A program made the translations under genes and the position numbers. 64,000 nucleotides of DNA. Source: Spirulina sp. CS-785/01 (GTDB taxonomy: Bacteria > Cyanobacteriota > Cyanobacteriia > Cyanobacteriales > Spirulinaceae). This document shows positions 1 to 8,029 of the stretch, piece after piece. The notes under the pieces were generated by a model, which saw nothing but the letters and a program-made list of their open reading frames with translations, had not been told where the DNA came from and did not search any database. The stretch lies in contig NZ_JAQMSD010000148.1 of assembly GCF_028330525.1 (NCBI RefSeq), forward strand, positions 62,001 to 126,000. The letters are read 5' to 3'. Each line of letters opens with the position of its first letter. The first letter of the stretch is position 1.

Positions 1-326
1 GAGAAACTGAACTCTTAGAAACGGTGGCAGAATTCCTCGATTTATCCTTCACCTCAGCAGAGGAGTCTCCTGCTGCTTCTCCCCCAGACTCCCTTCCCCC
101 CACTCCGGAGCAGTCGGAAAATACTGATCTTCAAGGGATGATCGCCAAGATGCCCTCTAACTGGCAAGAACAACTTTATTATGCAGCTGCTCAAGGGAGT
201 GATAATATACTCTTTCAACTCATTGCTCAGATTCCGGAACAGGATGCAGAGTTAACTGAACAACTCACTCACTATACGCTCTCGTTTCAATTTGATAAAA
301 TTATTGCTATGGTTGAAAGTCCCTAA
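1..326 (+). CDS. Hybrid sensor histidine kinase, C-terminal end (partial)
   Basis: The reading frame is open to the left window edge, so this is the last ~107 residues of a larger protein; the first internal start-like codon (GTG at 24) is not the real start. The tail has an acidic, Ser/Pro-rich linker and then a helical segment with the pattern MPxxWxxQLxxAAxxGxD, ending LSFQFDKIIAMVES. Tails of this kind close many cyanobacterial hybrid histidine kinases, after the receiver domains. The next gene, 120 bases downstream on the same strand, is a response regulator, which supports a two-component pair. No catalytic domain lies inside the window, so the kinase call rests on the tail pattern and on context. 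Confidence 0.55.
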   Translation, partial: ETELLETVAEFLDLSFTSAEESPAASPPDSLPPTPEQSENTDLQGMIAKMPSNWQEQLYYAAAQGSDNILFQLIAQIPEQDAELTEQLTHYTLSFQFDKIIAMVESP

Positions 327-357
327 ATTCGGCATTTAACACCCTGGAAAAGCCTCG

Positions 358-391
358 GTTTTCACGAGATTTTCACGGGATTTTCACAAGT
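358..391 (+). repeat. Three tandem TTTTCACRRGA-type repeats
   Basis: The gap between the kinase tail and the response regulator holds three consecutive near-identical 11-mers (TTTTCACGAGA, TTTTCACGGGA, TTTTCACAAG). They could be a regulator-binding array or a simple slippage product. A second short repeat (CATTTTTT twice) sits just before the start codon. Confidence 0.6.
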
Positions 392-446
392 TTATCCCTA
401 AAATGGAGTCAGTCCACGTAGTCATTTTTTCATTTTTTCAGGTTCT

Positions 447-2351
447 ATGGCACTAGATACCGATTTTTCTGATTCAAGCGATCGCAACCCTAATTCCCAA
501 TCTAACCTGTTGCTAACCCCTCAACCCCAGTCCCAAGACTCCCCATGGCAAGCCGATATCCTCATTGTTGATGACACCTTGGACAATCTCCGCCTACTCT
601 CCACCATGCTCCATCAACAAGGGTACAATGTGCGCAAAGCCGTCAATGGACAGATGGCCCTAACCGCAATCCGTACCATTCCCCCGGATTTAGTGCTGCT
701 CGATATTATGATGCCAGACCTCAACGGCTACGAGGTGTGTGACATTCTACAAAATGACCCCAACACCGCAGACATTCCCATCATCTTTCTGACAGCCTTA
801 AATGATGCTTTTGATAAAGTGAAAGCCTTTCAAGTAGGAGGTGTGGACTATATTACCAAACCCTTTCAACTCGAAGAAGTCTTAGTCCGAGTCCAACGGC
901 AAATTGCCTTTAACCGGGCAAACCAGGAAATTCGTCAATGGAATAATTGTCTCGAAGAACGAGTCCAACAACGTACCCAACAACTCGAAGATGCGGTACA
1001 AGAGTTACACTTGGAAATTACAGAACGGAAACGAGTCCAACAACAGTTACTAGAGTTAGCCCACCACGACTATTTAACCGGACTGCCCAACCGGGGCCGC
1101 TTCTTAGATCAACTCCAGGAAGAACTAGAGAAAGGTCACCACACCCCTGACTATCAATTTGCCCTCTTGTTTCTTGACTGCGATCGCTTTAAAGTCATTA
1201 ATGATTCCTTGGGCCATAGCGTTGGGGATAAATTATTAATTGCGATCGCGCAACGCCTCATACACGACCTCGCCGGACCCGACGCATTAGCCCGCATGGG
1301 AGGCGATGAATTTGCCCTGCTCATCCCCGATATTAGCAAAGCCCAAGATGTTTACGCCTTAGCCGAATATCTCCTAGGATTATTTGAAACCCCCTTTTTT
1401 CTCCAAGGGCGAGAAATCTATATTAGTGCCAGCATTGGCATTGTCTTCGGGACCCACGACTACCAACAACCCGAACATCTCCTGCGCGATGCCGACAGTG
1501 CCATGTATCAAGCCAAAGCCACCGGGAAAGGGCGTTACGAAGTCTTTCACCCCACCATGCACAGTGCCGCCCTCGAAACCCTACAACTCGAAAATGACCT
1601 CAGACGGGCCATCGAACGCCAAGAATTTTTAGTCTATTATCAACCCCTCGTTGATCTCCAACAAGGTAAAATTATGGGGTTTGAAGCCCTCGTCCGGTGG
1701 CAACATCCCCAAGAAGGACTCCTCACCCCTGCCCGGTTTATCCCCGTCGCCGAAGAAACCGGACTCATTCTAGAAATTGGTCAGCAGGTATTAAAATCTG
1801 CCTGTCAGCAACTACGAGACTGGCAAAACGCAGGACAAGTTTCAGCAGATATCTGCATTAGTGTTAATTTAACCGCCCATCAATTTGTCCAAGCCAACTT
1901 AGTCCAAACCATTGATAAAATCTTAGCCGAAACCCAACTCAACCCCGCCAACTTAAAATTAGAAATCACCGAAAGTGCCATAATGGCCAACACCCAACTG
2001 GCCGCCACCACCTTTCAACAACTGCGAGACCGCAACATTCAACTGAGTATTGATGATTTTGGGACAGGATATTCCTCCTTGAGTTATTTGCACTCCTTCC
2101 CCGTAGATATACTTAAAATTGATAAATCCTTTGTGCAAACTTGGCAAGGAACACCCGAAACCCAAGGACTCATTCCCACCATTTTAAGTATCGCCCAAAC
2201 CATGGGCATGATGGCCATTGCCGAAGGCATCGAAACCCCCCAACAGTTACAGCAGTTGCGGTCCTTAAACTGTCCCTATGGTCAAGGGTTCTGGTTCTCT
2301 CAACCTGTTCCCCCAGAGGAGGCCGTACAATTATTGGCTCAGGAATGGTAA
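447..2351 (+). CDS. Response regulator with GGDEF and EAL domains
   Basis: A 634-residue c-di-GMP turnover protein. Residues ~35-155 form a receiver domain with the acidic pair VDD, phospho-acceptor D86 (LLDIMMP) and K138 (ITKPF). A coiled coil (~160-200) links it to a GGDEF domain whose signature GGDEF is intact at 285-289, so diguanylate cyclase activity is likely. The usual inhibitory RxxD site just upstream is not seen (AGPD stands there), so classical product inhibition may be absent. The EAL domain starts at E413-A-L and keeps the DDFGTGYSSL and EGIE motifs of active phosphodiesterases. Receiver phosphorylation by the kinase encoded just upstream probably sets the balance. Both activities look possible; the net direction cannot be read from sequence. 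Confidence 0.93.
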   Translation: MALDTDFSDSSDRNPNSQSNLLLTPQPQSQDSPWQADILIVDDTLDNLRLLSTMLHQQGYNVRKAVNGQMALTAIRTIPPDLVLLDIMMPDLNGYEVCDILQNDPNTADIPIIFLTALNDAFDKVKAFQVGGVDYITKPFQLEEVLVRVQRQIAFNRANQEIRQWNNCLEERVQQRTQQLEDAVQELHLEITERKRVQQQLLELAHHDYLTGLPNRGRFLDQLQEELEKGHHTPDYQFALLFLDCDRFKVINDSLGHSVGDKLLIAIAQRLIHDLAGPDALARMGGDEFALLIPDISKAQDVYALAEYLLGLFETPFFLQGREIYISASIGIVFGTHDYQQPEHLLRDADSAMYQAKATGKGRYEVFHPTMHSAALETLQLENDLRRAIERQEFLVYYQPLVDLQQGKIMGFEALVRWQHPQEGLLTPARFIPVAEETGLILEIGQQVLKSACQQLRDWQNAGQVSADICISVNLTAHQFVQANLVQTIDKILAETQLNPANLKLEITESAIMANTQLAATTFQQLRDRNIQLSIDDFGTGYSSLSYLHSFPVDILKIDKSFVQTWQGTPETQGLIPTILSIAQTMGMMAIAEGIETPQQLQQLRSLNCPYGQGFWFSQPVPPEEAVQLLAQEW

Positions 2352-2510
2352 GGGGTAATGGATCATTGGTAATAGGCATTGGTGACAAGTTAAGATAACC
2401 TGTCTTTTCTCAAATGTTTAGGGGCATCGGGAGATATTAGCTGACAAAATTGGTTTAATGGGGGGTGAAGTTGTACTTCAACCACTGTTTACCTTTTGCG
2501 AGAATGACTT

Positions 2511-2882
2511 ATGAAACTTTCCTCTTTGCTTGTGGTTACGGTTTTGGGAGTGACGGGGGTGGGGGTTGTTGCGTGTCAAGGGTCTCGCGTGCAAACCTGT
2601 ACTATGGTCGAAATTGAAGATGCGGAATTTGAAGTAGATGTGGGGGATGTGGATATAGAACGGGGAGAAGTCGAAATGAACTGTGGCCGGGATGTAGTGG
2701 ATGTCCGGTGGACTGAAATTCATCGTACACTCAAAGTTGATCCCGGCCAGTATAAGGACAATATCAGTGGGTTTCAACAACAAGTCACCTGTTATAAAGA
2801 CTCCTCGAAGAAAAAAGAAGTCATGTGTAAGCGCACCAACCAAAAACAACTCTATCCCTTGCCTTTCTCTTACGATGATTAA
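2511..2882 (+). CDS. Small lipoprotein of unknown function
   Basis: The 123-residue product starts with a typical signal peptide (MKLSSLLVVTVLGV) followed by a lipobox-like VVAC, so it should be lipid-modified at C22 and anchored to a membrane. The mature part is strongly acidic in its first half (repeated EVDVGDVDIE pattern) and has several cysteines that could form disulfides. I do not recognise the family. It stands alone, with 160 bases to the upstream gene and a repeat-filled gap downstream. The ATG at 2511 is the only start that keeps the signal peptide complete. Confidence 0.65.
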   Translation: MKLSSLLVVTVLGVTGVGVVACQGSRVQTCTMVEIEDAEFEVDVGDVDIERGEVEMNCGRDVVDVRWTEIHRTLKVDPGQYKDNISGFQQQVTCYKDSSKKKEVMCKRTNQKQLYPLPFSYDD

Positions 2883-2898
2883 TACGATGATTAAATTG

Positions 2899-2930
2899 TA
2901 GGTTGGGTGAAGCGCAGCGTAACCCAACAT
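2899..2930. repeat. Dispersed palindromic repeat (TAGGTTGGGTGAAGCG family), copy 1
   Basis: The stretch reads GGTTGGGTGAAGCG followed by CAGCGTAACCCAAC, an imperfect inverted repeat. Related copies lie near 25309, 48128 and 61336. Elements of this type are common between genes in cyanobacteria. Confidence 0.7.
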
Positions 2931-2943
2931 CCCCAAGTAATCA

Positions 2944-3045
2944 ACTACAAGCCTATATTGTAAGCTCTAAAGAGCTTACTACAAGCCTATATTCTAAGCT
3001 CTAAAGAGCTTACTACGAACCTATATTCTAAGCTCTAAAGAGCTT
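2944..3045. repeat. Three 34-bp tandem repeats, each with a palindrome
   Basis: Three consecutive 34-bp units differ at only a few positions. Each contains the perfect palindrome AAGCTCTAAAGAGCTT. Pieces of the same palindrome recur near 51440 and 52450. TTCCCTG heptamers follow to about 3089. Confidence 0.85.
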
Positions 3046-3147
3046 ACGCTGTTCCCTGTTCCCTGCTGTTCCCTATTCCCTGTTCCCTTGCCTCATAAAC
3101 AAATGAACACTTTTTCAGCAAGCCCTAACTAGGCGAGTGAGATTATC

Positions 3148-4038
3148 GTGTCAAAGAAAATTCTGCAAAAAATCATCTGGACAACAGGGATTCTCTTAGT
3201 TTTATTACCTGTTATCCTGTATGGGGGACTGGCCATACAACGTCCCCCTCGGACTCCCTTAGAAAAACAATTATTTTCCGGTATCACCTATCAACGTATT
3301 CCCTACGATAAACCCCGTCCCTTCTTACTCCATCTGATCACCGTTGATCTCAAAACTCCTGGACTGGAATTCTTTGTTAGTCCTGCGGTGAAAGCACCTA
3401 ATGAACGCTGGAAGTTTCCCGCCCAGACGACTACCACATTTTTAGAGAAATATCAACTTAAATTAGCCATTAACGGTAGTTTTTTCACCCCTTTTTATAC
3501 CAAACATCCCCTCGACTATTACCCAAAACCGGGGGAACTGGTGTATGTGCAAGGCCAGTCTATTTCGGGTGGGATAGAATATTCTCCCCCTGGGAATGGG
3601 TGGACGGTGCTTTGTGTCACCCCTCAACAGACCGTAGAAATTGGGGGGGTTAGCTGCCCGTCTGACACCGTTCAGGGGTTGGCTGGGGGGTATCAACTCA
3701 TTGAGGGGGGAAACCCTGCGAGAACGTTCACAGAAGACGAACAGGATAATCTATATCCTCGGACTGCGGTGGGGGTAGATGGGACAGGAGATACTCTTTA
3801 TCTTGTGGTCATTGATGGTCGTCAACCCTGGTATAGTCAGGGGGTGAGTTTAGCCGAATTAACAGATATTTTATTAGAATTGGGCAGCGATCGCGCCCTC
3901 GTCCTCGATGGAGGAGGATCAACAACCTTGGCCATCGAAGACAACGGCCAACCCAAACTCCTCAACTCCCCCATCCACACCCGCATCCCCCTGCGTCAGC
4001 GTCCCATCGCCAACCATCTCGGCCTCACCGTCAAATAA
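3148..4038 (+). CDS. Phosphodiester glycosidase family (NAGPA/DUF2233-like) protein
   Basis: A 296-residue protein with an N-terminal membrane anchor (residues ~9-30) and a periplasmic or lumenal domain of the phosphodiester glycosidase family, related to the enzyme that uncovers mannose-6-phosphate. Family marks visible are LAINGSFF (~108), PRTAVGVD (~205) and the Gly-rich VLDGGGSTTLA near 252-262. Its start is a GTG at 3148; no better in-frame ATG precedes the hydrophobic segment. It probably acts on cell-surface or exopolysaccharide phosphodiesters, but the substrate is unknown. No operon partner is apparent, since ~260 bases of repeats lie upstream and ~500 gene-free bases downstream. Confidence 0.85.
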   Translation: MSKKILQKIIWTTGILLVLLPVILYGGLAIQRPPRTPLEKQLFSGITYQRIPYDKPRPFLLHLITVDLKTPGLEFFVSPAVKAPNERWKFPAQTTTTFLEKYQLKLAINGSFFTPFYTKHPLDYYPKPGELVYVQGQSISGGIEYSPPGNGWTVLCVTPQQTVEIGGVSCPSDTVQGLAGGYQLIEGGNPARTFTEDEQDNLYPRTAVGVDGTGDTLYLVVIDGRQPWYSQGVSLAELTDILLELGSDRALVLDGGGSTTLAIEDNGQPKLLNSPIHTRIPLRQRPIANHLGLTVK

Positions 4039-4260
4039 ACCCATCTCCTTTCTCCTGCCTTAACACACCTCATCGGGTTTCACATCCGCCAACTTTACCT
4101 AATCTTTAAAAAACCAGAGAATTTTGTGAAGATTGTATCAAGATGTTCCTCACCCACTTTTATTAACCCCAGAAATGACGCTTAATACAGAAGTAGAGAA
4201 ACCGCAACCCCAAGGGGTTCGGTGCAAGGGTTTAATCATAGGTATAAGGGTTTAATTGTA

Positions 4261-4291
4261 ATGGCTACAAGCAAAATTTGCTTGTAGCCAT
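4261..4291 (+). terminator. Perfect 15-bp hairpin closing repeat unit 1
   Basis: ATGGCTACAAGCAAA pairs with TTTGCTTGTAGCCAT around one base. There is no T-run, so it may be a processing or stability element rather than a terminator. Confidence 0.4.
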
Positions 4292-4484
4292 TATCCGTGA
4301 AGGGGCTAAAACTCCCCAACCCTGACCCTAAACCCTTTAACTTTACCCAATCTTTAAAAATCCCTCCTGTTTTGTGAAGATTGCATCAAGATCAGTCTAA
4401 CCCGCTTTTCAAGCCTAAAAGAATATTGCTTAATAGAAGAAGAAAGATGCCCAAGGGTATCGGGTGTAAGGGTTTAATCATACT

Positions 4485-4520
4485 GCTACAAGCAAATTTT
4501 GCTTGTAGCTGTTGTCTTTT
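4485..4520 (+). terminator. Hairpin plus T-run closing repeat unit 2
   Basis: GCTACAAGCAAA pairs with TTTGCTTGTAGC (12 bp), and CTTTTT follows five bases later. This has the form of a rho-independent terminator for plus-strand transcription. Confidence 0.5.
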
Positions 4521-4542
4521 TAGCCTCAGAACGCAAAAGTCC

Positions 4543-4869
4543 CTATCGCCATTGTTTATCCTCTAAATTGCGTAACTGTCGTTCCAAGCGGTCAATACGC
4601 CCCCGCAACTCATCCAACTCGGACTGACGAGGGACCCCTAAATCTTGTAAGACATGGCGCATTTGTCGCTGCATTCGTTCTTCAAACTGACCTTGATCAG
4701 TTTTCAGCTTATCAACGACCTCATCCATCATCATCCGGGCCTGGTCGGGATCGATTTTACCCTCTCGGACCCACTGGTCGCCGACTTCCCGCAACCTTTC
4801 AGCCACAAAAGAAGTCGTTCCCACGCCCATCATTAAAAGTTCTTGCATCCAGTTGTTGTTGTTCTCCAT
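4543..4869 (-). CDS. Phasin-like protein
   Basis: The 108-residue product resembles the short cyanobacterial phasin family: an N-terminal hydrophobic or amphipathic helix (LLMMGVGTTSFVAERL), a helical middle with DPDQARMMMDEVV, and the conserved ending LGVPRQSELDELRGRIDRLERQ, which should form a C-terminal coiled coil. Phasins coat polyhydroxyalkanoate granules, but no PHA synthesis gene is in the window, so that role is inferred from the family alone. I placed the start at the ATG at 4869 (MENNNNW); an upstream in-frame ATG at 4908 would add 13 residues that look non-native and would overlap the divergent gene's leader. Confidence 0.7.
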   Translation of the reverse strand: MENNNNWMQELLMMGVGTTSFVAERLREVGDQWVREGKIDPDQARMMMDEVVDKLKTDQGQFEERMQRQMRHVLQDLGVPRQSELDELRGRIDRLERQLRNLEDKQWR

Positions 4870-4935
4870 GCTCTCATCTTGGCAACCAACATCTTTATCA
4901 TGGCACAATTGCCAATAGATAGTGAGAAGAAAACA

Positions 4936-5250
4936 ATGGTCATTGAATGGCTACAGTTTCGAGTGAACCCTGAACACCGAGAACAATTTGTCCAACAGGA
5001 TGCCGAAATCTGGACTCCGGTATTAGCCCGTTATCCGGGATTTAGCGGGAAAGAGGTGTGGGTGTCCCCCGACTCCCCAGAAATTATTATCATTATCCGT
5101 TGGGAGACTCGTGAACAGTGGAAAGCCATTCCCGAAACCGTTTTAATAGAAACTGAAGCGAAATTTGCCCAAGCAATGGGCAATACCTACGATCTCGTCG
5201 AAGGTAAAGAATATCAACTCCGTAAGTTCCCTTATCGTTTTCAGGAATAA
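4936..5250 (+). CDS. TIGR03792-like small protein
   Basis: A ~104-residue protein beginning MVIEWLQFRV and containing RYPGFSGKEVWVSP and IIRWETREQW. This is the pattern of the uncharacterised cyanobacterial family TIGR03792, which has the look of a dimeric alpha/beta-barrel (antibiotic-monooxygenase fold). I chose the ATG at 4936, preceded by GAGAAGA, because family members begin at MVIEW; an in-frame ATG at 4900 is the alternative. Its stop codon overlaps the next start by one base (TAATG), indicating translational coupling to the zinc-ribbon protein. The biochemical role is unknown. Confidence 0.75.
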   Translation: MVIEWLQFRVNPEHREQFVQQDAEIWTPVLARYPGFSGKEVWVSPDSPEIIIIIRWETREQWKAIPETVLIETEAKFAQAMGNTYDLVEGKEYQLRKFPYRFQE

Positions 5251-5606
5251 TGCCCACTTGTCCCCGTTGTGAACAACTGATCACCCAAGACGCGATACAA
5301 TGCCCCCATTGTAAAGTGCAGTTAAAAGCCTTTGGTCATCCCGGTATTCCCCTCCATCAAGCGACGGGAGAGGACTATTTATGTGCCACTTGTTTATATG
5401 ATGCGGATGATTCCTGCACCTATCCCCAACGGCCCTATGCCAAAACTTGCACCCTGTATCATCATGTGGATGATCCCCTAGAGGAGGAGTTTCAATACCA
5501 AGTGAGTCCAACCCGACAAGTCCGGTACTGGATGAGTCGGAATCGCGGTTGGTTGCTGATTTTGGGGCTTTTTCTGGTTTGTGTGTTGGTGGCCTGGTTG
5601 AATTGA
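5250..5606 (+). CDS. Zinc-ribbon protein with C-terminal membrane anchor
   Basis: The 118-residue protein opens with two CxxC pairs (CPRC and CPHC) that should bind one zinc as a ribbon. A second Cys-rich patch follows (CATCLYDADDSC and CTLYHH), and the last ~20 residues form a single transmembrane helix (WLLILGLFLVCVLVAWL). It is likely a tail-anchored protein facing the cytoplasm. Its start overlaps the upstream stop by one base, so the two are co-translated, and the methyltransferase gene starts 29 bases downstream. Function is unknown. Confidence 0.75.
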   Translation: MPTCPRCEQLITQDAIQCPHCKVQLKAFGHPGIPLHQATGEDYLCATCLYDADDSCTYPQRPYAKTCTLYHHVDDPLEEEFQYQVSPTRQVRYWMSRNRGWLLILGLFLVCVLVAWLN

Positions 5607-5635
5607 AGTGAAGATAGAGGAGACAACAGAAAACT

Positions 5636-6298
5636 ATGTCTGGTTTAGCAAATTTACAAAAACGCTTTTTTGCTTGGGGGATGTCCCGGGCCAATGATGC
5701 GGATAGTGATGGGGTTAAATTAAAGGATTGTGATGATCATGAGAGTTTAGGGGAGTTAAAAGCGGCCCTCCTCAACTCAGTCCAAGGGAGAGTGGTGGAA
5801 ATTGGCCCTGGTGCAGGGGCCAGTTTTGCCTATCTTCCCAAGGATATCCAGTGGATTGGCATTGAACCTAATCCCTATATGCACCGTTATCTGCAAGAGG
5901 AAGCGCGAAAACAGGGGATTGAGTCGGTGGAGGTGTATGAAGGGATGGCGGAGAAACTGCCGTTAATAGATGAGTCGGTGGATACGGTGGTTGGCATTCA
6001 TGTGCTGTGTTCGGTGGGTGATGTACAGGAGGCATTAGGGGAAATTCGGCGCGTTTTAAAGCCAGGTGGGGTGTTTGTGTTTCTAGAACATATTGCTGAT
6101 CAACGGGGGAGTTGGAATCGACGTTTACAAGATGCGATCGCGCCTGTCTGGAAAGGCTTATTCGACAATTGCCATCCCCATCGAGAAACGGATCAAGTTC
6201 TGCAAGCACAAGGCTTTGAGAGGGTGGATGAGGAGTATTTTCGCCTCTCTTTCCCCAATTATTCGCCCCATGTGGCCGGGGTGGCCCGGAAGTCTTAA
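5636..6298 (+). CDS. Class I SAM-dependent methyltransferase
   Basis: The 220-residue protein carries the classical nucleotide-binding motif VVEIGPGAGASF (~52-63), the acidic residue at the end of strand beta2 (GIEPN), and the post-motif ALGEIRRVLKPGGVFVFLEH (~124-143) of Methyltransf_11 enzymes. The overall pattern resembles small METTL7-type or phospholipid-type methyltransferases. There is no signal for the substrate. It is the last gene of a three-gene group starting at 4936. A run of GGTAATG-type heptamers begins right after the stop codon. Confidence 0.88.
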   Translation: MSGLANLQKRFFAWGMSRANDADSDGVKLKDCDDHESLGELKAALLNSVQGRVVEIGPGAGASFAYLPKDIQWIGIEPNPYMHRYLQEEARKQGIESVEVYEGMAEKLPLIDESVDTVVGIHVLCSVGDVQEALGEIRRVLKPGGVFVFLEHIADQRGSWNRRLQDAIAPVWKGLFDNCHPHRETDQVLQAQGFERVDEEYFRLSFPNYSPHVAGVARKS

Positions 6299-6299
6299 A

Positions 6300-6372
6300 T
6301 GGGTAATGGGTAATGGGTAATTGGTGATTAGGAATTGGTGATTGGTAATTGGTGATTAGGAATTGGGAATTG
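6300..6372. repeat. GGGTAAT / GGTGATT short tandem repeats
   Basis: Tandem heptamer-like units fill the space just after the methyltransferase gene. Similar arrays recur in other gaps of the window. Confidence 0.75.
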
Positions 6373-6461
6373 AACCACTCCAGACACAGAGGACACAGAA
6401 ATAGAGGAGATGGGGAAAACCCAGAAAAAAGAACCAAGCACAAATTAATTATCCATTCTGT

Positions 6462-6493
6462 TAAAAACTTAGCCTTGGGTTGAACCCCAAGGC
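6462..6493 (-). terminator. Terminator for the leftward small membrane protein gene
   Basis: GCCTTGGG pairs with CCCAAGGC, and on the minus strand the stem is followed by a T-run (AGTTTTT). It lies 14 bases past the stop of the gene at 6507-6827. Confidence 0.7.
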
Positions 6494-6506
6494 ATATTTT
6501 CTTCTG

Positions 6507-6827
6507 TTATCCGGCAGAAGTAGCGGGTTTTTGAGTTACACGAGGTGTATCTAGGGAGAGATTTTTGTTTTTCTTGTCTTCCATTTCCGGGACAAACTCA
6601 ATATGGTTTAAAAGTGTTGTCACAAACGCAAACAGCAAGAAGGGGAGAGACACCACCAAAATGATCCCCACCGCTAGAAACGCATAGGCTTGTTGGGTAC
6701 TACTCCAGAGTGCTACAGTAGTAGCAAGACTAATAAAAATGACAATTAACCACACAATGATTTGTCCATAAATATCACCAAAGGTGAGAGTGCAGTTTAA
6801 ACGATACTTGGGGATTTCGTTTTCCAT
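6507..6827 (-). CDS. Small two-helix membrane protein, unknown function
   Basis: The 106-residue product has two clear transmembrane segments (about 22-44, IIVWLIVIFISLATTVALW, and 47-72, AYAFLAVGIILVVSLPFLLFAF) and polar ends; the Lys-rich C-terminus DKKNKNLS should stay in the cytoplasm. The ATG at 6827 has a good ribosome site, CAGGAG, about six bases upstream. A terminator hairpin follows the stop, so the gene is probably monocistronic. I do not recognise the family. Confidence 0.7.
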   Translation of the reverse strand: MENEIPKYRLNCTLTFGDIYGQIIVWLIVIFISLATTVALWSSTQQAYAFLAVGIILVVSLPFLLFAFVTTLLNHIEFVPEMEDKKNKNLSLDTPRVTQKPATSAG

Positions 6828-6984
6828 GAGAACTCCTGTAATACTTCTTTACAAAATTATGGCCAGCTTTTCTCGTTTTTAGACGATCACTTCAAGTTTT
6901 GAAACAGTTTTCAACATGATTTTACATTCTGTCGAACTTGAGCCAGTATAATTACTGATAGGCTAACGGGAGTTTTTCCCTACT

Positions 6985-7251
6985 TCATTGGGCTACAATA
7001 CACCATTCATGGAGTTCGTAGGTTACACAGTTATTTTTAATCAGGGGGTCCTGGGCGACAATATCCTTTGCTTGTTCGAGGGAGTCTGCTAAAAAGAGTA
7101 GCATCCCTCCACCGTAGTCTCCCCAATATCCTGTTTTAGCTTGGTGTCCCTGTTCTATGAGTTGGCGAACATAGGCCACATGATACGGAACATACTGGTC
7201 AAAGGTTGCTTTGTCAACAATTCCTTTTTCAATCTTAACAAACCAAGGCAT
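6985..7251 (-). CDS. YciI family protein
   Basis: An 88-residue protein beginning MPWFVKIEKG, with YVPYHVAYVRQLIEQGH and the ending DPLIKNNCVTYELHEW. This matches the YCII/ferredoxin-like dimer family, in which a conserved His-Asp pair is thought to be catalytic; HVAYV and DPLI are the corresponding places here. The precise reaction is unknown for most members. I start at the ATG at 7251 because the codon two places upstream (7257) is a weaker TTG and relatives begin at MPWFVKIE. Just upstream, at 7312-7339, the 13-mer ATTGTACTAAAAA is duplicated in tandem. Confidence 0.8.
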   Translation of the reverse strand: MPWFVKIEKGIVDKATFDQYVPYHVAYVRQLIEQGHQAKTGYWGDYGGGMLLFLADSLEQAKDIVAQDPLIKNNCVTYELHEWCIVAQ

Positions 7252-7459
7252 CGTCAATTTGAATCGTAAATAGTATAATTATAAACCGAAAAGACCCAGA
7301 AATCCTAGGCGATTGTACTAAAAAATTGTACTAAAAAAATGTCAGTGCCTAAATTAAACGAATGATCCCTTTGGAAATTAGCTGCAACTCCTTTTCTTCT
7401 GTCCTGCTTCTTGTTCGGTCAATTTAACGATAATTTTACCGTCCTACTGAATTAAAAAC

Positions 7460-8029
7460 ATGGTATTCAAACCCCGCTTCTTCATTGCCCTCTTACCTCC
7501 CCCCAATCTGCAAAAGGAAATTAATCAAATTAAACAACATTTTGCCGACCACTATAACAGCAAAAAAGCCTTTAACGCTCCTTCTCACATCACTATCTTT
7601 CCCCCCTTTCTTTGGCCAGAGGAAGACACCCCCAGACTAGAAACCCATCTCGAACAATTTGCCCAAAACACCCCCCAACTCCCCATTATCTTATCCGGCT
7701 TTGGTGCATTTAAACCGCGAGTGATTTTTATTCACCCCGAAAAAACACCGGAATTAGTCACCCTTCACCAACACCTCAACGACTATTTACAAACCCACCT
7801 CTCCCTACAAGACGAAAAAGCCAAAACCCGTCCCTTTGCTCCCCATATTACCGTTGCGTTTCGAGACCTCAGCAAAAGCAACTTTAAAGCCGCCTGGCCT
7901 CACTTCAAAGATCAATCCTTTGACCATCAATTTACTGTCTCTCAATTAACCCTCCTGCGGCATAATGGAAGACATTGGGAAATTTACCACAACCTTCCCT
8001 TTCAAAGAGAACACAAACCAGTTAGTTGA
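7460..8029 (+). CDS. 2'-5' RNA ligase-like 2H phosphoesterase
   Basis: The 189-residue protein has the two HxT motifs that define the 2H phosphoesterase superfamily: H43-I-T (PSHITIFPPF) and H129-I-T (APHITVAFRD). Members hydrolyse or form 2',5' and cyclic phosphodiesters in RNA or nucleotides. Length and motif spacing (~86 residues) fit the LigT/ThpR-like branch. The gene stands alone with a plus-strand gap of nearly 400 bases after it. The real substrate cannot be deduced. Confidence 0.88.
   Translation: MVFKPRFFIALLPPPNLQKEINQIKQHFADHYNSKKAFNAPSHITIFPPFLWPEEDTPRLETHLEQFAQNTPQLPIILSGFGAFKPRVIFIHPEKTPELVTLHQHLNDYLQTHLSLQDEKAKTRPFAPHITVAFRDLSKSNFKAAWPHFKDQSFDHQFTVSQLTLLRHNGRHWEIYHNLPFQREHKPVS

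Larger units (their letters stand above)
4039..4542. other. Gene-free stretch with two diverged direct repeat units
   Basis: Two related units, about 4090-4291 and 4342-4520, share blocks in the same order: TTTACCNAATCTTTAAAAA, TTTTGTGAAGATTG, ATCAAGAT, GCTTAATA, and GGGTTTAATCATA. Each ends in a perfect inverted repeat of CTACAAGCAAA. No credible reading frame spans either unit. The layout fits a duplicated non-coding RNA or a duplicated mobile fragment. Confidence 0.6.

Noticed and set aside
5868-6443. A 191-codon minus-strand frame opposite the methyltransferase gene
   Set aside because: It is Pro/His/Ser-rich, runs through the repeat array, and the plus strand has the clear methyltransferase motifs.
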